From positions 124,001 to 188,000 of the forward strand of contig NZ_JACVOK010000001.1 in the NCBI RefSeq assembly GCF_018882465.1: a stretch of DNA of 64,000 bases, read 5' to 3'. A model generated the notes under the pieces. It was given only the letters and a program-made list of their open reading frames with translations. It was not told the DNA's origin and ran no database searches. Positions 37,276 to 48,347 of this stretch are shown here, piece by piece. The position numbers were made by a program, and so were the translations under genes. The stretch comes from Polynucleobacter sp. 73C-SIWE. Its GTDB lineage: Bacteria > Pseudomonadota > Gammaproteobacteria > Burkholderiales > Burkholderiaceae. Each line of letters starts with the position of its first letter. Position 1 is the stretch's first letter.

Positions 37276-38010
37276 CTAGATTTTTTTGAGATCAATCAGA
37301 ATTTGTCTAGTGGTCAAAACCTGATCTTGTAAGTGCAAACCAAGCAGGAAGCGCATCAATTGCTTACTCTCAGACAAGGTTTCTGGGTCTGAAAAATCCC
37401 CGGCTGCAATTGCAAGCAGTGATTTACCAGTCAACACTGGCCAATGTCCGGGGTCATCGCCTTGTGCGGGGCGAACACCGCGTTCAGGCTGATAGACGTA
37501 CTGAGTCTTGGCGTCTGGCAACTCGTTAGTCTCAACACAGCGGTCCAAGGCAGCTGCATAGCCTGTCTCTTGCAAGAGTGATAACTCAAATGGGCGCAGA
37601 ATTTCTTCTAGGCCCTTGGATTCAAACTCCAGATTCGATAAGGAATTAATAGTCTCTGTATAGCGATCGTAGAGTTTTTCGTAATCGTCTTCACGCGCCA
37701 AGAATTTTACTAATAGCTCATTGAGATAGAAACCACAAAGTAACGCATCCCCAACTAAGGAAGGCATGCCACCTACCCACTCGGATTTTGTAAGAGTGCG
37801 CAACTCTGACTTGCCGCTCCAAGAAACCAGTAGCGGTTGAAAGCGTTGCAGTACAGGACGTAAAGTAGAGTGTGGACGCTTTGCACCTTTAGCAATCAAA
37901 GCCATACGGCCATACTGCCGAGTAAAGACATCCAGAATTAAGCTAGTCTCTTTATAGGGAATGCTATGCAATACAAAAGCAGGCTCGTCAGCAACGCGAA
38001 TCGAGGCCAT
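37276..38010 (-). CDS. recO: DNA repair protein RecO
   Basis: Loads RecA onto SSB-coated single-stranded DNA in the RecFOR pathway. The 244 residues comprise an N-terminal OB-fold (VLHSIPYKETSLILDVFTRQYGRMALIAKGAKRP) and a helical C-terminal domain with FELSLLQETGYAAAL. It lies 6 bases after era, as is typical. Confidence 0.94.
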   Translation of the reverse strand: MASIRVADEPAFVLHSIPYKETSLILDVFTRQYGRMALIAKGAKRPHSTLRPVLQRFQPLLVSWSGKSELRTLTKSEWVGGMPSLVGDALLCGFYLNELLVKFLAREDDYEKLYDRYTETINSLSNLEFESKGLEEILRPFELSLLQETGYAAALDRCVETNELPDAKTQYVYQPERGVRPAQGDDPGHWPVLTGKSLLAIAAGDFSDPETLSESKQLMRFLLGLHLQDQVLTTRQILIDLKKI

Positions 38011-38016
38011 GAGAAT

Positions 38017-38952
38017 TTATTCCAGACCCTGCGCCCGCAATTCAGCGCGATCATCTGCCCAACCACGTTTCACCTTGACCCAAGTCTCTAAAAAGACTTT
38101 GCCGTCAAAGAGCTTTTCCATATCAATCCGCGCATCCGTGGAGATCTTTTTAAGACGCTCGCCTTTTTGACCAATAATCATGGCTTTATGGCTATCGCGA
38201 TCCACCAAAATGGTTGCAGCAATGCGGCGCATCTTGCCATCCATTTTAAATTGATCAATCACCACTGTAGAAGTGTAAGGTAATTCTTCACCTGTAAAAC
38301 GGAAAACCTTCTCTCGCAGAATTTCAGCAGCAAGAAAGCGCTCACTCCGATCGGTAATGGTATCGCCATCGTAGACAGCCTCTGCTTCAGGCAGATAGCC
38401 CTCCAATACATCTAAGAGTCTTTGTACGTCACCAGGACTTTTAGCACTCATCGGCACAATTTCTGCAAACTCACACTTCTGATCCTCGTGGCCGCCCAGC
38501 TCGCTCCATGGTCGCGACATGTCTTTCATAAAATTGAGTAATGCCTGATCGCGTTCGGAAGGAGTTTGAAAGCGACTATTAAAAAGATCGAGCTTATTGA
38601 GAACCAGTACTACCGGCAAATCCTCGGGCAGTAGTTTTAAAACTTTCTTATCGTCCTCACCAAAATAACCCGCCTCAACCACAAAGCAAGCAACATTAAC
38701 GTCTTGCAGGGCAGTTGTCACTGTGCGGTTTAGTGCTTTGTTCAGCGTATTCATCAAACGCGTCTGAAAGCCTGGCGTATCAATAAAAATAAATTGCGCC
38801 TCTTCACGATTCTGAATCCCCAAAATACGATGGCGAGTGGTTTGCGCCTTACGAGAGGTAATGCTGATCTTTTGACCAACCAAGGCATTTAGCAGTGTTG
38901 ATTTGCCCATATTGGGACGCCCAACAATAGCGATAGTGCCGCATCTAAACAC
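38017..38952 (-). CDS. era: GTPase Era
   Basis: A GTPase that binds the 3' end of 16S rRNA and acts in 30S maturation. The 311 residues have G1 [10 protein letters not shown]3 DTPG, G4 NKLD, and a C-terminal KH domain with [17 protein letters not shown] [17 protein letters not shown]. It lies 2 bases after rnc, a conserved pair. Confidence 0.97.
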   Translation of the reverse strand: MFRCGTIAIVGRPNMGKSTLLNALVGQKISITSRKAQTTRHRILGIQNREEAQFIFIDTPGFQTRLMNTLNKALNRTVTTALQDVNVACFVVEAGYFGEDDKKVLKLLPEDLPVVLVLNKLDLFNSRFQTPSERDQALLNFMKDMSRPWSELGGHEDQKCEFAEIVPMSAKSPGDVQRLLDVLEGYLPEAEAVYDGDTITDRSERFLAAEILREKVFRFTGEELPYTSTVVIDQFKMDGKMRRIAATILVDRDSHKAMIIGQKGERLKKISTDARIDMEKLFDGKVFLETWVKVKRGWADDRAELRAQGLE

Positions 38953-38954
38953 GA

Positions 38955-39746
38955 TTAGCCCTTCAGCTTAAGATTTAACTGCTCTTCGGTCACTTCTTTT
39001 TTGGCTGCTTTTTTCTTAGCCGACCGAGTTTTCTTGGGTTTACGAGATTCTTGTGGCAATGCTTTGAGCACTGCTAGTAAAGCAGTCTTGGCAGCAGATT
39101 GCTCTGCAGCTCGACGTGAGGCGCCCTCACCCTTTACCGACACTTTCAAACTCGGAATCAAGCATTCCACTTCAAATTGCTGGTTATGCGCTGCGCCAGT
39201 GGTGCCAGTCACGTTATAAGTCGGCAAAGGTAATTGATAGCTTTGCAAACATTCTTGCAAGAGTGTTTTATCGTCTTTACCTAAAGTTTTTGGATCAACT
39301 TGTGCCAGGATTGCCGAATAGAGTTTGCGCAAGCATGCTTTTGCTGCATCAAATCCGCCATCTAAAAAGATCGCGCCAGTAACTGCCTCTAAAGTGTCTG
39401 CCAGGATTGAAGGACGGCGAAAGCCGCCGCTCTTGAGCTCACCCTCCCCCAAACGGAGATAGTCGGAGAGAGACAAGGTTTGTGCAATCTCATATAGGGC
39501 CTGTTGCTTCACAAGGTTGGCGCGCACACGAGAGAGATCGCCCTCATCCAAATCAGAGTAACGCTCATAAAGTAAATCAGCCACTACACAATTGAGAATG
39601 GAGTCGCCCAAGAACTCCAAGCGCTCGTTATTCTTTTTGCTATGACTGCGGTGAGTCAAGGCTTGATTCAAAAGCTCAGGCTTCTTAAAGGTATAGCCAA
39701 GATGCTCTTGCAAGGGTGCGGTTTCGATAACGGCGCGCGCGTTCAT
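38955..39746 (-). CDS. rnc: Ribonuclease III
   Basis: Cleaves double-stranded RNA in rRNA processing and mRNA decay. The 263 residues have the signature [18 protein letters not shown] with the metal-binding acidic residues, a second acidic site in [13 protein letters not shown], and a C-terminal dsRNA-binding domain (about 160-230). A Lys-rich tail ([14 protein letters not shown]) extends past the domain. It follows lepB after 6 bases. Confidence 0.97.
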   Translation of the reverse strand: MNARAVIETAPLQEHLGYTFKKPELLNQALTHRSHSKKNNERLEFLGDSILNCVVADLLYERYSDLDEGDLSRVRANLVKQQALYEIAQTLSLSDYLRLGEGELKSGGFRRPSILADTLEAVTGAIFLDGGFDAAKACLRKLYSAILAQVDPKTLGKDDKTLLQECLQSYQLPLPTYNVTGTTGAAHNQQFEVECLIPSLKVSVKGEGASRRAAEQSAAKTALLAVLKALPQESRKPKKTRSAKKKAAKKEVTEEQLNLKLKG

Positions 39747-39752
39747 GATCTC

Positions 39753-40559
39753 TTACTCAAAGCCGCCAATGCGACCTAAGTTACCTAGGTTCAGCCAGAC
39801 AAAGAAGGCTTTGCCCACAATATTTTTATCTGGCACAAAACCCCAATAGCGAGAATCGGCACTGTTATCACGGTTATCGCCCATCGCAAAGTAATGTCCT
39901 GGTGGAACTTTGCAAGTGAGCCCAGTTTGCTGGTACTGGCAAAAGTCTGAGCCCGGAAAACGCTCTGTCGGAAAGACTGTTGCAGGACGATCAGGATCAT
40001 TCAAGATTTCATGACGATTACCACCCAAATCCGCAGGGAAAGCTTCTTTAAAGCGCTTGGCATAGCGCATATTCTCCGGATCAAGATAAGAATCGCCCCC
40101 ACTGTATTGCAATAGCTGGCCATTCACTGTGAGGTGCTTGTCTTGATAAGTAATTACATCACCAGGCAGAGCTACTACACGCTTGATGTAATCGACAGAC
40201 TCATCACGTGGGTAACGAAATACCACCACATCGCCACGCTGAGGAGTTCCGAGATCAAATACTTTTTGATTGATCACTGGAAGACGAATGCCATAAGTAA
40301 ATTTATTTACCAAAATGAAATCGCCAATTTGTAAAGTGGGGATCATCGAGCCAGATGGGATCTTAAAAGGTTCGACAATAAAAGAACGCAACACAAATAC
40401 GGCACAAATGACCGGGAAGAAACCAGCCGTATATTCCAGCCACAAAGGCATGCGATCGTTACCAGCCAAGCGTCTTTGTGGGGCAAAGTACATCTTGTCA
40501 GCAACCCAGGCAATACCTGTCAGAACGACCAAGATCAACAGAATCAGAGCAAAGTTCAT
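39753..40559 (-). CDS. lepB: Signal peptidase I
   Basis: Inner-membrane protease that removes signal peptides from Sec/Tat substrates. The 268 residues start with two transmembrane segments; the catalytic Ser is in FKIPSGSMIPTL, the Lys in YIKRVVALPGD, and box E is GHYFAMGDNRDNSADSRYWGF. It overlaps lepA by one base. Confidence 0.97.
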   Translation of the reverse strand: MNFALILLILVVLTGIAWVADKMYFAPQRRLAGNDRMPLWLEYTAGFFPVICAVFVLRSFIVEPFKIPSGSMIPTLQIGDFILVNKFTYGIRLPVINQKVFDLGTPQRGDVVVFRYPRDESVDYIKRVVALPGDVITYQDKHLTVNGQLLQYSGGDSYLDPENMRYAKRFKEAFPADLGGNRHEILNDPDRPATVFPTERFPGSDFCQYQQTGLTCKVPPGHYFAMGDNRDNSADSRYWGFVPDKNIVGKAFFVWLNLGNLGRIGGFE

Positions 40560-42364
40560 TAATCTTCCACCTGCAAAATAGCCAAGAAAGCTTCTTGTGG
40601 AATTTCCACATTACCCACTTGTTTCATGCGCTTCTTACCTTCTTTTTGCTTCTCTAATAACTTACGCTTACGAGAGATATCACCGCCATAGCATTTAGCC
40701 AATACGTTTTTACGTAAAGCTTTCACGTTTTCACGGGCAACAATATTGCTACCAATAGCCGCCTGAATAGCCACATCAAACATTTGACGTGGAATGATCC
40801 CGCGCATCTTGGAGACTACCTCACGACCACGGTGCTGACTATTACTCCTATGGACAATCACCGATAGGGCATCAACCCGGTCACCGTTAATCAAAATGTC
40901 TACCTTGACTACATCAGCGGGACGATATTCCTTGAATTCATAATCCATCGAGGCATAGCCGCGAGAGATTGACTTCAACCTATCAAAGAAATCCAACACA
41001 ATCTCTGCCATCGGTAATTCATAAGTGAGCTGCACTTGGCGACCCAAATAGTTCATCCCCGTCTGAATGCCCCGCTTGCCAACGCATAAGGTAATCACCG
41101 AACCCACATACTCTTGAGGCATATAGAGATTCACGGTCACAATCGGCTCCATGATAATGTCGACCTTACTGGTCTCAGGCATCTTTGATGGGTTATCTAC
41201 CATTAGCATCGTGCCGTCAGATTGCTGTACCTGATACACCACGGTTGGAGCCGTAGTAATCAGATTCATCCCGTACTGGCGCTCTAAGCGCTCTTGCACG
41301 ATCTCCATATGGAGCAGACCTAGGAAGCCGCATCGAAATCCAAAACCTAAAGCCTGAGAAACCTCTGGCTCATATAAGAGAGATGCATCATTGAGCTTTA
41401 ACTTCTCAAGTGATTCACGCAGTTGATCGTACTCACTCGCTTCAACTGGATACAAACCGGCAAACACTTGGGACTTCACTTCTTTAAATCCAGGCAATGG
41501 TGCTGTAGCAGGAGTGCGCCCTTGCTGACCTGTCGTATGGGTAACGGTATCACCCACTTTTGCCGCCTTTAATTCTTTAATACCAGCAATGATGAAGCCC
41601 ACCTGGCCGGCACTTAACTCAGGGCGGTCCACTGACTTCGGACTGAAGACACCGACATGTTCAACTAGGTGGCTTGAGCCATTGGCCATCAAGGTAATCT
41701 TGTCTTTGGGTTTGAGTGTGCCGTTCACAACGCGCACTAACATCACCACACCAACATAATTATCAAACCATGAATCGATAATGAGGCACTGTAGAGGGGC
41801 GTTCGCATCGCCTTTCGGTGGCGGCACACGACGGATCATCTCTTCGATCACTTCGTGCACACCTAAACCCGTTTTTGCTGAACAGGTGACCGCATCCGTT
41901 GCATCGATACCAATCACATCTTCAATTTCTTGAATAGCGCGCTCAGGATCAGCCTGGGGCAAATCAATCTTATTGAGAACAGGTACCACTTCAACGCCAA
42001 GTTCAATTGCGGTATAGCAATTCGCTACCGTTTGTGCTTCGACACCCTGACTAGCATCTACTACCAATAAAGCACCTTCGCAAGCAGATAAGGAACGACT
42101 AACTTCGTATGAGAAATCCACATGGCCTGGGGTATCAATCAGGTTCAGGTTATAGATCTTGCCATCTTTAGCTTTGTAATTTAGAGCTGCAGTTTGGGCC
42201 TTAATAGTGATACCGCGCTCACGTTCGATATCCATCGAATCGAGAACCTGGGCTTCCATTTCGCGATCTGAGAGACCGCCACAAAGTTGAATAATGCGAT
42301 CCGCAAGCGTAGATTTGCCGTGATCAATGTGGGCGATGATAGAGAAATTGCGGATTAAATCCAT
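40559..42364 (-). CDS. lepA: Elongation factor 4 (LepA)
   Basis: A translational GTPase that assists ribosome assembly/translation under stress. The 601 residues have G1 AHIDHGKST, switch [14 protein letters not shown] and the LepA-specific C-terminal domain ending [17 protein letters not shown]. It starts 136 bases after mucD, and the gap contains a GGCGCC hairpin. It is followed by lepB as in E. coli. Confidence 0.97.
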   Translation of the reverse strand: MDLIRNFSIIAHIDHGKSTLADRIIQLCGGLSDREMEAQVLDSMDIERERGITIKAQTAALNYKAKDGKIYNLNLIDTPGHVDFSYEVSRSLSACEGALLVVDASQGVEAQTVANCYTAIELGVEVVPVLNKIDLPQADPERAIQEIEDVIGIDATDAVTCSAKTGLGVHEVIEEMIRRVPPPKGDANAPLQCLIIDSWFDNYVGVVMLVRVVNGTLKPKDKITLMANGSSHLVEHVGVFSPKSVDRPELSAGQVGFIIAGIKELKAAKVGDTVTHTTGQQGRTPATAPLPGFKEVKSQVFAGLYPVEASEYDQLRESLEKLKLNDASLLYEPEVSQALGFGFRCGFLGLLHMEIVQERLERQYGMNLITTAPTVVYQVQQSDGTMLMVDNPSKMPETSKVDIIMEPIVTVNLYMPQEYVGSVITLCVGKRGIQTGMNYLGRQVQLTYELPMAEIVLDFFDRLKSISRGYASMDYEFKEYRPADVVKVDILINGDRVDALSVIVHRSNSQHRGREVVSKMRGIIPRQMFDVAIQAAIGSNIVARENVKALRKNVLAKCYGGDISRKRKLLEKQKEGKKRMKQVGNVEIPQEAFLAILQVED

Positions 42365-42455
42365 AGCGTCTTAATAGCTCATTCAAAAAACGCCTTGTCA
42401 GAACGCACCACAATGATGCGCTGCAAAAAGTCGTCTTAAAGTGATTGTAATGGGT

Positions 42456-42472
42456 GGCGCCCAAAAGGCGCC
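42456..42472. repeat. GC-rich hairpin between mucD and lepA
   Basis: GGCGCC at 42456-42461 and 42467-42472, with loop CAAAA, flanked by GGGT/ACCC. No T-run follows on the minus strand, so a terminator role is doubtful; it may limit readthrough or stabilise the mucD mRNA end. Confidence 0.35.
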
Positions 42473-42500
42473 GAACCCCATTTATTTGCCTAAAAAGGGC

Positions 42501-43949
42501 TTATTTTGGCCGTACAGGGATGATCAAAGTACCGTCAGAACGGCGTATAAAGACTGGAACAGCCTTATTGGTATCCAGGCCTTTAACAAGACTCTCAAAC
42601 TGCTTTACCCCAGTGATATCTGCATCCGCAATTCGAATGATCACATCGCCAGGACGGACTCCTGCTCTAGCCAAAGGACCATCACCCAAACCAGTGACCT
42701 CAACGCCACCCTTGATATTCAGATCCTTCTTTTTGGTGTCCGATAAGTCCGTTACTACCACCCCAAAGGCATTCGTACTGTTGCCATTATTACTAGGGGC
42801 ATCTGACTTTTTAGCAGCCGCTTGGGTTGACTCAGTATCAATAACCGTAACCGTTAAATCACGATTACTGCCCTTGCGCCAAACTTGCACTGTAGCTGTG
42901 GTCCCTGGTTTGGTTTCACCAACAATACGTGGCAAATCTGTAGATCTATTAATGTCGCGTCCATTAAAACTCAGGATCACATCACCCGCCTCAATGCCGC
43001 CAACTGCTGCAGGACCATTAGGCTCTACGTTACGCACATATGCGCCACGAGGCTTACCTAAACCCAAACTCTCAGCAACATCTTTTGTCATTTCACCTAA
43101 AGCAACACCAATACGACCTCGTGTCATTTTTCCGTTAGTGCGCAACTGCTCAGCAACGCGCATTGCTTCATCAATCGGAATCGCAAAAGAGATCCCCATA
43201 TAACCGCCAGAGCGACTAAAGATTTGTGAATTAATGCCGATGACTTGGCCGGCCGTGTTTAACAGCGGGCCACCAGAGTTACCGGGATTGACAGCCACAT
43301 CAGTCTGGATAAAGGGTAAGTAGTCACCTGTATCACGACTCTTCGCGGAAACAATGCCTGCTGTTACGGTGTTCTCAAGACCAAAAGGTGAGCCAATTGC
43401 GAGAACCCACTCACCGACTCGCACTTTAGAAGAATCACCTAATGGCAGTTTTGGTAAGTCGCGCGCATCAATTTTGACTACTGCTACATCAGTGCGTTTA
43501 TCCATCCCTAAGAGCTTAGCTTTGAACTCGCGCTTATCAGTCAAGGTGACATAAATCGTAGTGGCACCTTCAACAACGTGTGCATTAGTGAGAATCAAAC
43601 CATTGGATTCAATAATGAAACCAGAGCCCACTCCACGATCAGCCTCTTGTGGTTTACCGGAATTAGGTTGCGCCTGTTTAGGCGTACTTGGAATACCTGG
43701 AATCGGCACTCCAAAGAAACGACGGAAGAATTCTGCTTGCTCCTCGGGCATTCCTGGGATGCCGCCTTGAGCTTGTTGCACCGCGACTTTTTCAGTCGTC
43801 CGAATATTGACCACGGCAGGACTGGCACGCTCAACCAAATCCGCAAAATCTGGAATCGTTACCCGAGGATTTTGTGCAGAAGCAGTGGAAATAAATGCAG
43901 TTTGCCCAAGACTCAAAATAGTCAAGAGCGCGATAAGGTACTTTTTCAT
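42501..43949 (-). CDS. mucD: Periplasmic serine protease, DegP/MucD (Do) family
   Basis: A periplasmic quality-control protease/chaperone. It has 482 residues: signal peptide to about 25 (ends STASAQ), then a trypsin-like domain with His in ILTNAHVV, Asp in RTDVAVVKI and Ser in NPGNSGGPL, followed by two PDZ domains (about 265-355 and 385-475). A Gly/Pro-rich loop near 65-100 is the LA loop. It lies between fabF and lepA, where many relatives have rpoE-mucA-mucB-mucD; here only mucD is present. Confidence 0.94.
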   Translation of the reverse strand: MKKYLIALLTILSLGQTAFISTASAQNPRVTIPDFADLVERASPAVVNIRTTEKVAVQQAQGGIPGMPEEQAEFFRRFFGVPIPGIPSTPKQAQPNSGKPQEADRGVGSGFIIESNGLILTNAHVVEGATTIYVTLTDKREFKAKLLGMDKRTDVAVVKIDARDLPKLPLGDSSKVRVGEWVLAIGSPFGLENTVTAGIVSAKSRDTGDYLPFIQTDVAVNPGNSGGPLLNTAGQVIGINSQIFSRSGGYMGISFAIPIDEAMRVAEQLRTNGKMTRGRIGVALGEMTKDVAESLGLGKPRGAYVRNVEPNGPAAVGGIEAGDVILSFNGRDINRSTDLPRIVGETKPGTTATVQVWRKGSNRDLTVTVIDTESTQAAAKKSDAPSNNGNSTNAFGVVVTDLSDTKKKDLNIKGGVEVTGLGDGPLARAGVRPGDVIIRIADADITGVKQFESLVKGLDTNKAVPVFIRRSDGTLIIPVRPK

Positions 43950-44000
43950 GATGCTATGGACCTACTTGGTAAAAACCAAAAAATGGAGATAAAGAGAATA

Positions 44001-45248
44001 TTAGGTCAGCTTACCAAAAATCAAGGTGCCGTTAGTACCACCAAAGCCAAAGTTGTTTTTGACTGCATGGTCAATCTTCACATCCCTGGCGGTATTGGCG
44101 CAGTAGTCCAAGTCACACTCAGGATCTTGATTGAAGATATTGATGGTGGGTGGGGATTTCTGGTGATGAAGGGCCAGAATGGTGAAAACAGACTCCAAAC
44201 CGCCTGCGCCGCCTAAGAGGTGACCAGTCATCGACTTGGTGGAATTAATCAGGGCTTTTTTAGCGTGATCGCCTAAAGCCGCTTTAATGGCATCAGTTTC
44301 ATTCTTATCACCCAAAGGTGTGGAAGTGCCGTGCGCATTGAGATACTGAATTTGATCGGGATTTAACCCTGCATCGCGCATGGCATTGACCATACAACGA
44401 CGTGGACCATCCATATTTGGTGCAGTCATGTGATACGCATCACCACTCATACCAAAACCAAGCAGCTCACAATAAATTTTTGCGCCGCGTGCCTTTGCAT
44501 GTTCATACTCTTCAAGCACGATCACGCCAGCACCTTCACCTAGAACAAAGCCATCACGGTCTTTATCCCAAGGACGTGAAGCAGTTGCAGGATCATCATT
44601 GCGTGTTGAAAGCGCTCTTGCTGAAGCAAAACCACCAACACCCAAAGCAGAAATAGTTGACTCAGCACCACCAGCCACCATCACATCAGCATCTCCATAC
44701 TGAATTAAGCGTGCAGCTAAACCAATGCTATGCAAACCTGTTGTACAGGCAGTCACTGCAGCTACGTTTGGACCCTTAAGGCCAAACAAAATGCTGAGAT
44801 GCCCAGAAATCATATTGATGATTGAGCCTGGCACAAAGAATGGGGAGATGCGACGAGGGCCGCGAGCCAAGAGCTCAGCCCCAGTTTCCTCAATCATTGG
44901 CAGACCGCCAATCCCTGAGCCCACCATAACGCCTACACGCTCGGCATTTTGCTCAGTAATCTCTAAACCACTATCGCGAATAGCTTGCGTACCAGCAGCG
45001 ATACCGTAATGGATAAAGGTATCCATATGGCGAGCTTCTTTGGCAGAAACATATTCTTCGACATTGAAATCTTTCACCTCTCCAGCGAAATGAACGCTAA
45101 GTGGAGCGTGGTCGAATTTAGTGATGGTAGCAATGCCTGATTTGCCCGCAAGCAAATTAGACCAAGCTACATCAACTGAATTACCAACAGGTGAGATGAG
45201 GCCAAGACCGGTGACTACTACCCGGCGTCGGCCATTTGATGCTGACAC
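44001..45248 (-). CDS. fabF: 3-oxoacyl-ACP synthase II
   Basis: Elongating beta-ketoacyl-ACP synthase, important for the temperature-dependent conversion of palmitoleate to cis-vaccenate. The 415 residues contain the catalytic Cys in [13 protein letters not shown] and the two His in [13 protein letters not shown] and [12 protein letters not shown]. It follows acpP by 21 bases and is the last fatty-acid gene of the cluster. Confidence 0.97.
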   Translation of the reverse strand: MSASNGRRRVVVTGLGLISPVGNSVDVAWSNLLAGKSGIATITKFDHAPLSVHFAGEVKDFNVEEYVSAKEARHMDTFIHYGIAAGTQAIRDSGLEITEQNAERVGVMVGSGIGGLPMIEETGAELLARGPRRISPFFVPGSIINMISGHLSILFGLKGPNVAAVTACTTGLHSIGLAARLIQYGDADVMVAGGAESTISALGVGGFASARALSTRNDDPATASRPWDKDRDGFVLGEGAGVIVLEEYEHAKARGAKIYCELLGFGMSGDAYHMTAPNMDGPRRCMVNAMRDAGLNPDQIQYLNAHGTSTPLGDKNETDAIKAALGDHAKKALINSTKSMTGHLLGGAGGLESVFTILALHHQKSPPTINIFNQDPECDLDYCANTARDVKIDHAVKNNFGFGGTNGTLIFGKLT

Positions 45249-45269
45249 AGTAATACCTAAGCTAGGGAA

Positions 45270-45509
45270 TTAACCCTGAGCTTTTGATTTAGCGAAGTCG
45301 ATCGCGAGCTGAACTGTGGTGATCTTTTCGGCTTCCTCATCAGGAATTTCGATACCGAATTCATCTTCCAATGCCATTACCAGCTCAACAGTGTCAAGAG
45401 AGTCAGCGCCCAGGTCATTCACAAAAGAAGATTCATTCTTGATATCTCCTTCAGCGACGCCTAATTGCTCAGCGACGATTTTCTTAACGCGTTGTTCGAT
45501 GTTGTCCAT
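45270..45509 (-). CDS. acpP: Acyl carrier protein
   Basis: A 79-residue acidic carrier that holds growing fatty acyl chains on a phosphopantetheine at Ser37 ([16 protein letters not shown]). It lies between fabG and fabF as in E. coli. The 100-base gap to fabG suggests its own promoter; an extended -10-like TGATAAAAT occurs there on the minus strand. GGGGAAA precedes the ATG. Confidence 0.98.
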   Translation of the reverse strand: MDNIEQRVKKIVAEQLGVAEGDIKNESSFVNDLGADSLDTVELVMALEDEFGIEIPDEEAEKITTVQLAIDFAKSKAQG

Positions 45510-45611
45510 TAATTTCCCCAGGGGTTGTAAAAAACGATGAAAAGGATTTTATCAGTTTGGTGGACCGAATTAGCAAATTCGCCCAAAAACGACCAAATCC
45601 TTGCTTTGCCG

Positions 45612-46355
45612 TTAGGCTAGATAGAGTCCACCATTGACGTGTAGGGTATTACCCGTAATATAGCCAGCCGCCGGAGAGGCCAAAAATGCCACTGCCTGAG
45701 CCACATCCTCGGGACTACCCAATCTGGATAGTGGAATATTCACTTTGAGGGCATTTTGCTGATCTTCGCTCAAGGCGCGGGTCATATCGGTATCAATAAA
45801 TCCAGGGGCTACGCAATTGACGGTGATATTCCGACTGCCAATTTCGCGAGCCAGAGCACGGGTCATACCAGAAACGCCTGCTTTTGCAGCAGCGTAATTT
45901 GCCTGTCCTGCGTTACCCATGTGACCAACGATGGAGGTGATGTTGATGATGCGACCACTGCGTGCCTTCATCATGGGGCGTAAAACAGCCTGAGATAAAC
46001 GAAACACTGAACTCAAATTGGTATCAATCACATCCGTCCACTCTTCGGACTTCATCCGCATTGCCAAGTTATCGCGAGTGATGCCAGCGTTATTAACCAA
46101 AATATTGATACCGCCATGATCTTTCACAATCTGATCAATAATTTCTTCGCAAGCATTTGGTGCGGTGACATTCAAAACTAAACCACAACCACCCGAAGGC
46201 TTTAAGCGTGCATCAATTGCTTTCGCACCATCAGCAGATGTCGCCGTGCCAATCACCTTGGCGCCACACTTAACCAATTCATCTGCAATCGCCCGACCAA
46301 TGCCACGCGAGGCACCAGTCACTAAGGCAATTTGTCCGCTTAAATCGAGATTCAT
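45612..46355 (-). CDS. fabG: 3-oxoacyl-ACP reductase
   Basis: NADPH-dependent reductase of the fatty-acid elongation cycle. The 247-residue SDR has TGASRGIGRAIA for cofactor binding, NNAGITRDNLAMRMK, the catalytic Ser in NITSIVGHMGNAGQ and Tyr-x3-Lys in NYAAAKAG. It lies 42 bases after fabD. Confidence 0.97.
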   Translation of the reverse strand: MNLDLSGQIALVTGASRGIGRAIADELVKCGAKVIGTATSADGAKAIDARLKPSGGCGLVLNVTAPNACEEIIDQIVKDHGGINILVNNAGITRDNLAMRMKSEEWTDVIDTNLSSVFRLSQAVLRPMMKARSGRIINITSIVGHMGNAGQANYAAAKAGVSGMTRALAREIGSRNITVNCVAPGFIDTDMTRALSEDQQNALKVNIPLSRLGSPEDVAQAVAFLASPAAGYITGNTLHVNGGLYLA

Positions 46356-46397
46356 ATTTATTTTCCGTTATTTCTTGAGTGTCTTTTGATATTGGAA

Positions 46398-47333
46398 TTA
46401 TTTCACTGCAGCCAAAGCCTCATTGAGACTGACTTCATCGAAGATGGGTAGCCCAATAACATGCTCATTAATGCGCTTAGTCAAACCTGCTAAAACCTTG
46501 CCAGGGCCACACTCCACTACTTGTGTAATACCTTGCTCAGCCATTGCTTGAATGGTTTCTTGCCAGCGCACAGGTTTTGCAGCTTGACGCACTAATGCGT
46601 TTTTAATGGCGGTAGGATCATTCAAGATTTGAACATCAACGTTATTAATCACGGAGATTGTCGGTGTTTTGAATTCAATATTTGCAAGATAACCTTTGAG
46701 CTTTTCAGAAGCAGGCTGCAGCAAAGAAGAATGAAATGGTGCAGACACAGGCAAGGGTAATGCGCGTTTAGCACCGGCAGCTTTCAATAGCTCGCACGCC
46801 TTCGTTACAGCATCACTTGCACCTGCAATCACCACTTGTCCTGGCGCATTGAAATTGACAGCCTCTACAACACCGCCAGCAGCAGCACTGGCTTCTGCGC
46901 AGACTTTAATTACCGTAGCATCATCTAAACCCAAAATAGCGGCCATGCCGCCCGTGCCAACTGGTACTGCGCTTTGCATTGCTTCTGCACGAAAACGTAC
47001 CAACGGAACTGCATCTTTAAAAGAAATGACGTCAGCAGCGACCAAGGCCGAGTATTCACCGAGGCTATGACCTGCCATTACCTTAGGAGCTGATCCACCC
47101 GCTGCCAGCCAAGCGCGGTAAAAAGCCACGCCAGCAGTCAGCATTACTGGTTGAGTATTGGTTGTTAAGGACAAGGCCTCTGCAGGACCTTCAGCAATTA
47201 ATTTGGCAACGTCCTCACCTAAAGCTTCAGAGGCTTCTTGTAATGTTGCACGTACTTCAGGGCGCTCAGAAATCGAATTGAGCATACCGACAGATTGAGA
47301 ACCTTGGCCAGGGAATACGAATGCAAATGTCAT
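46398..47333 (-). CDS. fabD: Malonyl-CoA:ACP transacylase
   Basis: Loads malonate from CoA to ACP. The 311 residues have FVFPGQGSQSVGM, the nucleophile Ser in MAGHSLGEYSALVAA and the His in VSAPFHSSLL. It lies between fabH and fabG, the standard order. Confidence 0.97.
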   Translation of the reverse strand: MTFAFVFPGQGSQSVGMLNSISERPEVRATLQEASEALGEDVAKLIAEGPAEALSLTTNTQPVMLTAGVAFYRAWLAAGGSAPKVMAGHSLGEYSALVAADVISFKDAVPLVRFRAEAMQSAVPVGTGGMAAILGLDDATVIKVCAEASAAAGGVVEAVNFNAPGQVVIAGASDAVTKACELLKAAGAKRALPLPVSAPFHSSLLQPASEKLKGYLANIEFKTPTISVINNVDVQILNDPTAIKNALVRQAAKPVRWQETIQAMAEQGITQVVECGPGKVLAGLTKRINEHVIGLPIFDEVSLNEALAAVK

Positions 47334-47360
47334 ATTGTTAATTCACTAAAAAATAAACTC

Positions 47361-48347
47361 TTAGTACTTGAGAACTGCTGCACCCCAAGCAAAGCCACCA
47401 CCAACACCCTCAAGTAAAAGATGTTGACCACGTTGAATTTGACCAGAGCGCACGCCAGCATCTAAAGCCAATGGAATTGATGCGGCAGAAGTATTACCAT
47501 GCTCATGCACTGTCACAATCACTTTATCCATGGACATACCCATCTTCTTGGCGGTACCCTCCATGATGCGAATATTGGCTTGATGTGGCACTAACCAATC
47601 GATTTGTTCGGGCTTGAGATTGGCCTTCTCTAAGGCTTCGTGCGCTACTTGCTCCAATACTTTTACGGCTAATTTAAATACTGCTTGACCATCCATCGTC
47701 ATGAATGGAGAGCCATGCACTTCACCATTACCAGCACGGCCAGGCACGCAGAGAATATCGCGTTGACTGCCATCAGCATGTAAAGCCGTAGAAAGAATGC
47801 CAGGCTCTTTGGAGGCTTCTAGCACTACTGCACCAGCACCATCGCCAAACAGAACACAAGTGCCGCGATCTTGAAAATCCAAAATGCGAGAGAAAGTCTC
47901 AGCACCAATCACCAGTACTTTTTTAAATGAACCAGAGCGAATAAAAGCATCCGCAATAGCGAGAGCGTAAGTAAAGCCAGCGCAAACCGCTTGCACATCA
48001 AATGCAGCGCAGGCGGTATGAGCGCCCAATTTATCTTGCACTACACAAGCCGTGCTTGGAAACCCACCCAAATGATCCGGTGTAGAGGTTGCCAAAATAA
48101 TGAGATCTAGATCTTCAGAAGTGAGTCCAGCACTTGTTAATGCAGCTTGAGCAGCCTGAACCGCCAAATCACTGGTTAATTCATTTTCAGCAGCAAAGTG
48201 CCGTGCAGAAATTCCGCTGCGAGTCGTAATCCACTCATCACTAGTTTCTAGGCCTGTTTTAGCAAGGCGCTCTACTAAGTCCTGATTAGTTAAACGCTGC
48301 TTGGGAAGATAGCTTCCAGTGCTAGCGACTCTTGCAAAAATACTCAT
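47361..48347 (-). CDS. fabH: 3-oxoacyl-ACP synthase III
   Basis: Initiates fatty-acid synthesis by condensing acetyl-CoA with malonyl-ACP. The 328 residues carry the catalytic Cys in [14 protein letters not shown], His in [10 protein letters not shown] and Asn in [10 protein letters not shown]. Its ATG overlaps the plsX end by 4 bases. Confidence 0.97.
   Translation of the reverse strand: MSIFARVASTGSYLPKQRLTNQDLVERLAKTGLETSDEWITTRSGISARHFAAENELTSDLAVQAAQAALTSAGLTSEDLDLIILATSTPDHLGGFPSTACVVQDKLGAHTACAAFDVQAVCAGFTYALAIADAFIRSGSFKKVLVIGAETFSRILDFQDRGTCVLFGDGAGAVVLEASKEPGILSTALHADGSQRDILCVPGRAGNGEVHGSPFMTMDGQAVFKLAVKVLEQVAHEALEKANLKPEQIDWLVPHQANIRIMEGTAKKMGMSMDKVIVTVHEHGNTSAASIPLALDAGVRSGQIQRGQHLLLEGVGGGFAWGAAVLKY

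Noticed and set aside
42454..43203. A 249-codon plus-strand open frame opposite mucD
   Set aside because: It lies entirely antisense to the well-supported mucD gene, and its Ser/Pro/Thr/Arg-rich translation has no recognisable domain. Long antisense frames arise from codon bias.
43578..44216. A 212-codon plus-strand open frame across mucD and fabF ends
   Set aside because: Antisense to two real genes, no ribosome-binding site and no family resemblance.
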